Notes: a model not told the origin generated them from the letters alone. DNA of 21,933 bases from Priapulus caudatus (GCF_000485595.1 NW_014578893.1:29806-51738); one strand, 5' to 3'. Counted from the stretch's first letter, positions 10,250 through 18,000 are shown. Numbers and translations are program-made.

Positions 10250-10538
10250 TCGAAAAATGGCCTAAATATCTTTCCGGAATATCTCCAAGGAGATTGCTTT
10301 TATGTTGATGTGTGTTTTGCTTGGTACATGTACGTAATTGCCTACTGATTTTATAATTTATATTTCTACATGCACCAATATATATACAATATATAATATA
10401 ATTGTTAAAAAATATAAAAAATGGGCATAAGTCATTCAATAAAAAATGTTTCTGTAGTCGGCCCTTTTCTGGCGGGCTTTGCGTCCAGGTGAGGCTGCCA
10501 ATACAAATGCAATATAATTATTTATTATGGCCCTCACC

Positions 10539-10860
10539 CCTTCCGCATTCCCCAACCTCCCCTGCCCTCCTCTCCGCCCGTCCTATGTTCCTTCCTAGGG
10601 AGGAGCCGGCGGTGGGAGTGGGAAGCGGCCGGTATGGCGGGGGTCGCGGGAGTTTTTCCATCTCTTCCTTCTTCGTGTCTCTTTCCTCCTCTTCCCGTCA
10701 TTCCTCTCTCTCTCCGTCCTGAGGCCCCGTCGCCAGCTTCTACCCCTTTCCTTCCGTGTGTAGTAGGGATGCATGACATCAAATGAGTGTTCCTCTCTCC
10801 AAGCTTTCCCATCCTCCCTTCCCTCTCTCTCTCTCCATCCGACTCTTCCCCCCTTCCCTC
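10539..10860 (+). repeat. C/T-rich low-complexity block
   Basis: The plus strand is rich in ctcccc, cttcc and ctctct words, densest at 10660-10720 and 10800-10860. A short purine-rich insert lies at 10599-10650. It abuts a G/A-rich block, so pyrimidine and purine tracts face each other around 10862. Confidence 0.7.
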
Positions 10861-10864
10861 ACGC

Positions 10865-11215
10865 AGAAATAAGAGAGAAGAGATAGAGATGTGTAGTGAG
10901 AGAGAGGATGTATAGGGATAGTGAGAGAGAGGAGCAGATAGGAGAGACAGAAGTGAGTGAGCAGAGATGAACAGAGAGTGTGTTAGAGAGAGATGAGCGA
11001 GAGAGAGAGAGGGAGAGAGATGAGAGAGAGAGGAGATGCAGAGATGAGGAGAGAGAGAGAGAGCAGAGATAGAGATAGAGAGAGGAGAGAGAGAGTCAGA
11101 GATGAGAGAGAGAGAAGATGATGGATGAGAGGAGGAGAGAGATGACTGATGAGTCACTGAAGATGAGAGGAGAGATAGAATGAGATGAGAGAGAGAGATG
11201 AGAGAGCGAGATGAT
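10865..11215 (+). repeat. G/A-rich block with degenerate GAGAGA words
   Basis: About 350 bp of gagaga, gatgag and gagatga words. The 207-codon minus-strand ORF overlapping it (Ser/Leu-rich) is its translation and is not a gene. With the preceding CT block it forms a mirror or foldback-prone purine/pyrimidine pair. Confidence 0.8.
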
Positions 11216-11269
11216 CTGTTATTGTTATGCAGGATCCTGTCTGCGAGAACATCAGCCGGTTCGCTTACT

Positions 11270-11294
11270 NNNNNNNNNNNNNNNNNNNNNNNNN
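11270..11294. other. Assembly gap (25 N)
   Basis: A run of 25 undetermined bases joins GA-rich sequence on the left to AT-rich sequence on the right. The true distance across it cannot be known, so contiguity of features across this point is an assembly inference. Confidence 1.
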
Positions 11295-11645
11295 ATATCT
11301 CTAATATCTCTATTTTTTTTCTAATATCCCAATTTGTTCTTAAATATCTCAGTTATTTCAACGTAATGTCTTATTAAACATATTTATTTTTGTGCGAAAA
11401 ATCGCAAGTACAGGAATTTATTTAATAAAATTTTATCAAAAAAAATTAAAATAATATATTAAAAAATTGTATACCCCAAAAAAGACCTAAACTCATCCTT
11501 ACAAATCCTTATATTTCCGAGAAATATTGGCTGTTTTATCTTTTAAGAATTAAAGGAATTTTCTAATATCCAGACTTTTTCTATTATATCCGAAACTTGC
11601 TAAATATCTAAAAAGATATCCGGATATTTGTATCTATGCCTAAAC
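11295..11645. repeat. AT-rich segment ending in a palindrome and the right inverted-repeat arm
   Basis: AT-rich DNA with repeated atatct and aatatc words. ATATCCGGATAT at 11616-11627 is a perfect 12-bp palindrome. The right arm of the inverted repeat (11623-11645) is the reverse complement of 10228-10249. No transposase fragment was recognised. Confidence 0.5.
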
Positions 11646-11764
11646 AAGTCGTACGTACATGTATGGGCGGGAAGGGGGACGGGGGGGCTGTGTGAACGGG
11701 GTGACATAAACAACGATTAAATAAACACATTCTGTCAGCTGCGCGGGAGGGGAGTACTGCCGTT

Positions 11765-12075
11765 CGGGTGTAGCGCGCGGTTGCGTGACGTGGCGTGCGC
11801 GTGTGCGTGCGGTGTGTATTGTCGTGCGTGGTGTGTGTGATGTGAGCGTAGCACGTGCGTGAGTGCGTGGCAGGGCGTGCGACTCGCGTGCGGTGGTGCG
11901 TGTGTGCGGGCATGTGGGTTTGTGAATGTACGGTGCGTGCGGTGCGTGCGGTGCAGTGGTGCGTGCTAATGTGTGCGGTCGCGTGCGGGCGTGGCACAAT
12001 GTGTGCGTGGCGATTGGCTGCGTGCGTGCGTGCCGTGCGTTGCGTGCGTGTCGTGCGCTGCGTGTGCGTGTGCAG
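11765..12075 (+). repeat. GTGC/GCGT-rich low-complexity block 3
   Basis: About 310 bp of gtgcgtgcggtgcgtg-type alternating sequence, the longest of the three such blocks. On the minus (sense) strand it lies directly downstream of the damaged exon at 12082-12169 and would be CGCAC-rich RNA. The His/Thr/Arg-rich minus-strand ORF of 157 codons is an artefact of the repeat. Confidence 0.75.
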
Positions 12076-12081
12076 TCTCAC

Positions 12082-12169
12082 GCAGTTACAGTGAATGATT
12101 CGCCATTTTCCCGAAGAATGGCGGCGAATCTTGTTGCGAATGCTTCCTTAGCGAGCGCGAGCGCGGCAT
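12082..12169 (-). pseudogene. Frameshifted copy of the calcineurin calmodulin-binding exon with splice sites intact
   Basis: The bounds are an acceptor ttttatgttag|AT, preceded by a branch-like aactaacac, and a donor CTGC|GTGAGA. The length is 88 nt, again 1 modulo 3. In another frame the DNA spells NKIR (12135-12124), AI (12122-12117) and GKMA (12112-12101), the core of exons A and B, mostly with synonymous base changes. One-base and four-base indels separate these blocks. The net shift is zero, so in the phase used by exons A and B it has no stop and reads KEAFATRF then AAILRENGESFTV. If spliced in, the protein would keep its frame but lose the calmodulin-binding helix. Decay is the simplest explanation. 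A retained variant or sequence errors are alternatives. Confidence 0.6.
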
Positions 12170-12254
12170 CTAACATAAAAACATAAGCATTCACTAGTGT
12201 TAGTTCTCCGACGACCCACCCTGCCCCCTCCGATACCCCACCCTCCTCACTTAC

Positions 12255-12325
12255 GGAGCGCTGTTGATGCGGCATGTAACAGTAAAAACATAGCCAGCAC
12301 ATCAGTGTTAGGTTCTGCCGCGACC
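12255..12325 (-). pseudogene. Truncated exon copy with its upstream intron piece
   Basis: On the minus strand, 12325-12276 (agaacctaacact, then gctatgtttttactgttac) aligns with the intron end before the 12082-12169 copy (agaactaacact, then gcttatgtttttatgttag). The following ATGCCGC and GCGCTC also match that copy. Here the acceptor AG has become AC, and the exon ends early in CC|GTAAGTGAG. It is therefore a partial duplicate from a tandem event with a unit of about 100-110 bp. A more eroded unit may follow at 12326-12375, where only the G-rich intron part is recognisable. Confidence 0.45.
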
Positions 12326-12484
12326 AACTCCTCACCTCCCCCCTCCCTCCCCTCCGCATTTACCCATCCTCTCCCTCCATTAGTTGAATTCCGGCAACCG
12401 TCTTGGCGTATTAAAAAATTCCGTTTGTCTGTAGTCTAGTGCCTCGCAACGCCAGGAGTGATTGTTACTTTCGGTTTGTACGGC

Positions 12485-12510
12485 CTATGACGGATCTGAT
12501 TTTATTTTAT
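12485..12510 (-). pseudogene. Eroded fragment of the calcineurin calmodulin-binding exon
   Basis: The minus strand at 12506-12489 reads AATAAAATCAGATCCGTC, which encodes NKIRSV. Exon A has AACAAAATCAGAGCCGTT (NKIRAV), so 15 of 18 bases match, including the AGA arginine codon that exon B does not use. A glycine codon GGC follows after a 3-base insertion, and then similarity is lost and a stop appears after RTNRK. No splice site was recognised. The match is short, so this is a probable but unproven relic. Confidence 0.35.
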
Positions 12511-12587
12511 TTTGTGTCAGTGGGCGGCAACTCTGTGGCCCCGCCACCAGACGGCATCGCAATCGACCCTTCGTCGGTGCCCGCCGT

Positions 12588-12708
12588 GAGATGGCGCCAC
12601 TGTCACGCCCCGACCGGCCGATTTCCGCGACGGCTCCCACAGCCTCACCGGCGCCCCCTAGCGAGGCAACCCGCCCATGCTCCCTGTGTTAGTCGACCTA
12701 CCACCCGC

Positions 12709-12742
<34 letters not shown>

Positions 12743-12881
12743 GCACGAACACTAGCGCACCTAAAAACGAATGAGACAGATATATGTATGTTAGTCTGGC
12801 GCCGCGCGGCCGCAGACGCCTACTCAGCTACGACGCACGAACGGACGGACGGACGTCTATGCAAGCGCCCCCTGCAGGCAG
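12588..12881. promoter_or_regulatory. CTCF-like motifs downstream of exon B
   Basis: gagatggcgccactg at 12588-12602, ggcgccccctagcg at 12650-12663 (minus strand CGCTAGGGGGCGCC) and agcgccccctgcag at 12864-12877 (minus strand CTGCAGGGGGCGCT) match the CTCF core to differing extents. They lie 30-320 bp downstream of exon B in the sense direction. Confidence 0.4.
12710..12742 (+). repeat. (AGAC)n tetranucleotide microsatellite, about 8 units
   Basis: A perfect agac run, with a second short run of ggac at 12841-12854. On the sense strand it is GUCU-repeat RNA. Confidence 0.95.
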
Positions 12882-12910
12882 CGTGAGGCGGGGGCGCACT
12901 CGCACCTTAC

Positions 12911-12995
12911 CTGAGGATGTGAAACAGGCGCGCCATTTTACCTACTGCGCGGATTTTATTCCGGATAATGCGCTTACGCTCCTCGGCCGGGTCAC
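12911..12995 (-). CDS. CanA: Calcineurin A exon B: calmodulin-binding helix, variant B (one of two alternative exons)
   Basis: This is an internal exon of the catalytic subunit of the Ca2+/calmodulin-dependent Ser/Thr phosphatase calcineurin. It is bounded by acceptor ttgtttccag|GTGACC, with ctgat as a plausible branch point, and donor CCTCAG|GTAAGG. Its 85 nt enter after codon base 1 and leave after base 2. The reading is DPAEERKRI, then IRNKIRAVGKMARLFHIL, then a split Arg codon. The core (12963-12928) corresponds to the calmodulin-binding segment R-N-K-I-R-A-I-G-K-M-A-R of known calcineurins. With a preceding G, the length before the core equals the vertebrate one, so B looks canonical in size. 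Where vertebrates have F-S-V-L, B has F-H-I-L, so the phosphorylatable serine is absent. It lies 210 bp downstream of exon A. The symbol is by family, since the species is unknown. Confidence 0.88.
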
Positions 12996-13042
12996 CTGGA
13001 AACAACCGACCAATCAGTGAACAGCAGACGACGGACTGGTTG

Positions 13043-13060
13043 CCGCGGCGACCGCCGCGG
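13043..13060. repeat. GC hairpin in the intron between exons A and B
   Basis: CCGCGGCG (13043-13050) and CGCCGCGG (13053-13060) are exact reverse complements with a 2-nt spacer. In the pre-mRNA this hairpin would sit 48-65 nt before the exon B acceptor, close to the expected branch-point region. Confidence 0.6.
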
Positions 13061-13080
13061 CGAGGGACGGCGGGAGGCGG

Positions 13081-13195
13081 TGTAGGGGGCGCCGGTGACG
13101 GCGAGGGGTGCGCGGCGCCACCTACCTTCGCCCGTCGGCGGCAGGACGGGCGGCTATCTGAAACGAAACATGCGCGTGGCGCCGCCACCTGGCAC
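13081..13195. promoter_or_regulatory. CTCF-like or RNA-pairing motifs in the A-B intron
   Basis: tagggggcgccggtg (13083-13097), ggcgccacctacc (13114-13126) and gtggcgccgccacctgg (13176-13192) fit the CTCF core partly. GGCGCCACCT at 13114-13123 is also an exact 10-bp complement of 13448-13457, upstream of exon A, and CGCCACCTG at 13183-13191 complements 13447-13455 over 9 bp. The motifs could therefore act in DNA or as competing RNA pairings. Confidence 0.35.
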
Positions 13196-13205
13196 CCTTA
13201 CTTAC

Positions 13206-13296
13206 CTTAACACAGTAAACATACGCGCCATTTTGCCAACGGCTCTGATTTTGTTCCGCATAATTTCCCTCCGCTGTGCCTTTAGTTCGCGATCTG
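13206..13296 (-). CDS. CanA: Calcineurin A exon A: calmodulin-binding helix, variant A (one of two alternative exons)
   Basis: The first of the two alternative exons in transcript order. Acceptor cttgtttccag|CAGATC and donor GTTAAG|GTAAGTA are both strong. The 91 nt use the same phases as exon B (in after codon base 1, out after base 2). The reading is DRELKAQRREI, then MRNKIRAVGKMARMFTVL, then a split Arg codon. The 12-residue core (13258-13223) is identical in protein to exon B. Six of its 12 codons nevertheless differ from B, all synonymously, which indicates selection on the protein after duplication. A has two extra residues before the core. It keeps R-M-F-T, an R-x-x-S/T site at the position of the vertebrate phosphoserine. 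The paired lengths (91 and 85, both 1 modulo 3) mean that only one of A or B can be used without a frameshift. Confidence 0.9.
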
Positions 13297-13358
13297 CTGG
13301 AAACAAGTGAACACATAGACACGTTAAGCAGCTGCGTGAGTGTGCGCACTGTGAGGGA

Positions 13359-13460
13359 GCTCCCTCTAGCGGCGGCGGCGGCGGCGGGGGGCGAGGCGGC
13401 GACAAGCGAGTCGTTTACCCGGCGACGATGGCAGGCCTGTATCTGGCAGGTGGCGCCACG
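13359..13460. promoter_or_regulatory. CTCF-like motifs and a (CGG)n run upstream of exon A
   Basis: gctccctctagcggcg at 13359-13374 (minus strand CGCTAGAGGGAGC) runs into (GGC)n to about 13387. caggtggcgccac lies at 13447-13459. Both are within 165 bp upstream of exon A in the sense direction. Confidence 0.4.
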
Positions 13461-13579
13461 GTCGGCTACGATCGCAGGCGAGCAACGCGCCGACAACTAA
13501 GATATCCGATTATATCATCGAAGTTTCCAACCGCTAGACTATTGTGCTGCGTTTTGATCGCCTTTAGTATCATAGCATT

Positions 13580-13940
13580 GACAGATAGAATTAATAGATA
13601 GAATTGATAGATAGAATTGATAGATAGAATTGATAGATATAATTAATACATAGAATTGATAGATATAATTAATAGATATTGATAGATATAATTAATAGAT
13701 AGAATTGATAGATAGAATTGATAGATAGAATTAATACATAGAATTAATAGATAGAATTGATAGATAGAATTGATACATAGAATTGAAAAATGGAATTGAT
13801 AGATATAATTGATAGATAGAATTGATAGATAGAATTAATAGATATAATTGATAGATAGAATTGATAGATAGAATTAATACATAGAATTAATAGATATAAT
13901 TGATAGATATAATTGATACATAGAATTGATAGATAGATAC
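13580..13940 (+). repeat. 13-bp tandem array, about 28 units
   Basis: The unit is gatagatagaatt with variants gatagatataatt, aatagatagaatt and aatacatagaatt. Variants recur in blocks, which suggests local multi-unit duplications. The minus-strand ORF reading repeated INSIYQFYLS-type residues comes from this array. Confidence 0.9.
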
Positions 13941-14019
13941 ATATAATTGTAACTGGAATTGATAGCACTATAATTGAATTTTTGCACCTGCATGGCTGCC
14001 TATACAGACCTGCCACCGA

Positions 14020-14561
14020 AGATGAGAGAGAGAGAGCAAGAGAAAGAGAGGAGATGGAGACGGAGAGAGAGAAAAGGCGAAGAGATATAGAAGGATGGAG
14101 AGGAGAAGAGAAAGAACCAGAGAAAGAGAGGATGAAGAAGGAGAGGAGTAGAAAAAAGAAGAGAGAAAGAGAGGATGGAGAAGAGAGAGAGAAAGAGCAA
14201 GAGAAAAAAAAGGATGGAGAGGAGAGAGAGAAAGAGCAAGAGAAAGAGAGGATGGAGAGGAGAGACAGAAAGAGCAAGAGAATAGAGAGAGGAACGAGAA
14301 GCTAAAAGAAAGAAAGAAGAGGGGAGAGAGAAAGAAAAGAGAGAGAGGGGAGAAGAGAGAGAAGAGAGGATGAAGAGGAGAGAGAGAAAAGAGCAAGAGA
14401 ACAATAGAGAGGGAAGAGGAGAGAGAGAAAGAGCAAGAGAAAATAGAGGAGGGAGAGGAGAAGGGAAGAGCAAGAGAAAGAAGGATAGGGAAGAGAGAGA
14501 GAAAGGAAAGAGATAACTAGAGAGAGGAAAGAGTAACTAAAGAAAGAGTAGAAGTAGGTGG

Positions 14562-14592
<31 letters not shown>

Positions 14593-14782
14593 AGAGAGAG
14601 AAAAGAGAGAGAAAGCGAGAGAAAAAGAGAGAGAGGGAGAGAGAGAGAGAGAGAGAGAAAGAGCAAAAGAAAATAGAGAGAGGAAGGAGAAGGCAAAAAA
14701 GAGAGAGAAGAGGGGAAGAGAGAGAGAGAGAGAAGCCGAGAGAGAGAAGAGGAGAGAGATGAGAGAGAGAGAGAGAGAGAGA

Positions 14783-14820
<38 letters not shown>

Positions 14821-14871
14821 AGAGAGAGAGGAGAGAGAGAACGAGAGCGAAGAGCGGAGACGAGGAGAGAG

Positions 14872-14903
<32 letters not shown>

Positions 14904-14909
14904 AGAGAG

Positions 14910-14954
<45 letters not shown>

Positions 14955-15005
14955 TAGAGGAAGAGAGAGAGAGAGAGAGCAGAGGAGAAGAGAGAGAGAG
15001 CACAC
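14020..15005 (+). repeat. Polypurine (G/A) tract of about 1 kb with a 38-39 bp higher-order unit
   Basis: Almost pure A/G on the plus strand. Between about 14085 and 14480 a unit beginning ggatggag and containing aaagagcaagag recurs every 38-39 bp (for example starts at 14173, 14212 and 14250). From about 14550 to 15000 it degenerates to plain GAGA runs. All Ser/Leu-rich minus-strand ORFs (up to 257 codons) and Glu/Arg-rich plus-strand ORFs here are artefacts. Confidence 0.9.
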
Positions 15006-15033
15006 TGGAGTCCATATATATAGTAGAAACAGA

Positions 15034-18000
15034 CAGAGTGAATAGATAGAGACAGGTTAGGATGGAAGGAGACAACAGAGTGGAATAGATAGAGACAGGT
15101 TAGGATGGAAGGAGACAACAGAGTGGAATAGATAGAGACAGGTTAGGATGGAAGGAGACAACAGAGTGGAATAGATAGAGATAGGCTATGGATAGAAGGA
15201 GACCAACAAGAGTGGAATAGATAGAAGAACAAGGTTAGGTATAGGAGGAAGAAAACAGATATGAAATAGATAGAGACAGGTTAGGATGGAAGGAGACAAA
15301 CAGAGTGTATATAGATAGACGACAGGTTAGGAAAATGGAAGGAAGACAAGCAGAGTGGAATAGATAGAGACAGGTTAGGATGGATAGGAGACAACAGATT
15401 GGAATAGATAGAGGAGCAGTTAGGATATAAAGAAGGAGACAACAGAGTGGAAATAGATAGAGACAGGGTTAGGATGGGAAGGAGATAAAAGAGTGATAGA
15501 TTAGAGAGCAGGTTAGGATGGAAGGAGACAAAGAGGGACATAGGATAGAGACAAGGTTAGGATGGAACGAGACAAGCAGATTGGAATAATGATAGAGACA
15601 GGGATATGGATGGAAGGAGGACAACCAGAGTGAGAATATAGATCAAGACAGTTAGGGTGGGAAGGAGAACAACAAGAGTGAATAGATATAGACAGGTTAT
15701 GGGTGGAAGGAGCACAACAGAGTGTGAATAGATGATGAGACAGGTTAAGGATGGACAGGAGACAACAGAGTGGAATAGATATGGAGAACAGGTTAGGATG
15801 AAGGAGATAAGCAGAGTGGAAATAGATAGATGAACAGGAGTTAGGTGGAAGGAGATAACAAGTGGAATCAGATAGAGACAGGTTACGGATGGACAAGGAG
15901 ACAACAGAGTGGAATAGATAGAAGACAAGGTTAGGATGGATAGAGATAACAGAGTGGAATGATAAAGAACAGGTTATGATGAAGGAGACAACAGAGTGGA
16001 ATAGATAGAAGACAGGTTAGGATGGAAGGAGACCCAACAGAGTGGAAAATAGATAGAGACAGGTTAGGTGGAAGGAGATAACAGAGTGAATTAATAGAGG
16101 ACAAGGTTAGGATGGACAGGAGACAAGACAGAGTGGAATAGATAGAGACCAGGTTTACGGATGGGGAAGAGAGACAAGCAGAGTGGAATAGATAGATCAG
16201 GTAGGCATGGTAATGGATATAACAGAGTGGAATAGATAGAGACAGGTTAGGATGGAAGGAGACAACAGAGTGGAATAGATAGAGACAGGTTAGGATGGAA
16301 GGAGACAACAGAGTGGAAGTAAGATAGAGACAGGTTAGAAATGGAAGGCGAACAACAGAGTGGAAATAGATAACGAGAGCAGTTAGGATGAGAAGGAGAT
16401 AACAGAGTGGAATAGATAGACATGGTTATGGATGGAAGGATATATCACAGAAGTGGAATAGATAGAGACAGCGTTAGGAATGCGAAGGAGACAACAGAGT
16501 GGAATAGATACAGAACAGGTTAGGATGGAAGGAAACAAACAGAGTGGAATAGATAGAGAACAGGTTAGGATGGAAGGAGACACAGAGTGAATAGATAAGA
16601 GAGCAGGTTAGGATGGAAGGAGACAACAGAGTGGAATAGATAGAGACAGGCTTAGGATGGAAGGATATAACAGAGTGGAATAGATAAGAGACAGGTTAAA
16701 AGGATGGAAGGAGAAAACAGAGTGGAATAGATAGAGACAGGTTAGAAATGGAAGGCGAGCAACAGAGTGAATAAGATACAGACACGGTTAGGATGGAAGG
16801 AGAACCAACAGAGTGGAATAGATATGAGACAGGATTTAGGATGGAAGAGAGACCACAGAGTGGAATGATAGCGAACAGGTTAGGATGGAAGGAGACAACA
16901 GAGTGGAATAGATAGAGACAGGTTAGGATGGAAGGAGACAACAGAGTGGAATAGATATGAGGGACAGGTTAGGATGGAAGAGACACAGAGTGGAATAGAT
17001 AGAGAACAGGTTAGTGATGGAAAGGAGACTCAATACAGACGTGTGAATAGATAGAGACGGTTATGGAAGGGAGAGGGAGGGATAGGGATGGAAGGAGACA
17101 ACAGAGTGAATAGATAGAGACAGGTTACGGATGGAAGAAGACACAGAGTGGAATAGATAGAGACAGGTAGGATGAAGGAGACAGACAGAGTGGAAATAGA
17201 TATGAGACGGGTTTAGGATGGAAGTGAGACAACAGAGTGGAATGATAGAGCAGGTTAGCGATGGAAGAAGGACAACAGAGTGGAATAGATAGAGACAGGT
17301 CAAGGATAGGAATGAAGACAACAGAGTGGAATAGATGACTGACGGGTTAAAAGAGATGGAAGTGAGACAACAGAGTGGAATAGATAGAGACACGGTAGGT
17401 AATGAAGAGAAGACAACAGAGTATGAATAAGATTATGTAAGAACACGTTAGATGGAAGGAGACAACAGAGTGAAATAGGATAAGAGACAAGGTAGCGATG
17501 GAACGGAGATAACAGAGTGGAATAGATAAGAACAGGTAGGATGGAAAGGACAACAAGAGTGGAATAGATAGAGACAGGTTAGGATGGAAGGAGACAACAG
17601 AAGTGGGAATAGATAGAGACAGGTAGGATAGGAAGGAGACAACAGAAGATGGAATAGATAGAGACAGGTTTAGGAGGAAGGAGACAACAAGAGTGGAATA
17701 GGATATGAAGACGGTTAGGATGGAAAGAGAGACAACAGAGTGATAGAATAGAGACAGGTTTTAGGAATGGAAGGAGACAAACAGAGTGGAATAAGATAGA
17801 GAACAGCTTAGGAGGATAGGAGACAAACAGAGTGAAATAGATAGAGACAGGTTAGGATGAGAAGAGAATGACAACAGAGTGGAATAGATAAGAGACAGGA
17901 TTAGGATGGAAGGTAGAGCAACAGATGAATAGATAGAGACGGGTTAGGATGGAAGGATGACAACAGAGTGGAATAGATAGAGAACAAGGTTAAGGATGAA

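Noticed and set aside
13123-13165. 32-nt micro-exon-like interval in the A-B intron between a tttcag and an AAG|GTAGGT on the minus strand
   Set aside because: Its length (2 modulo 3) does not fit the A/B phases and there is no coding similarity.
14302-15075. 257-codon minus-strand ORF and overlapping Ser/Leu or Glu/Arg ORFs
   Set aside because: The sequence is GA repeat. Every frame on both strands is open and gives two- or three-letter protein composition.
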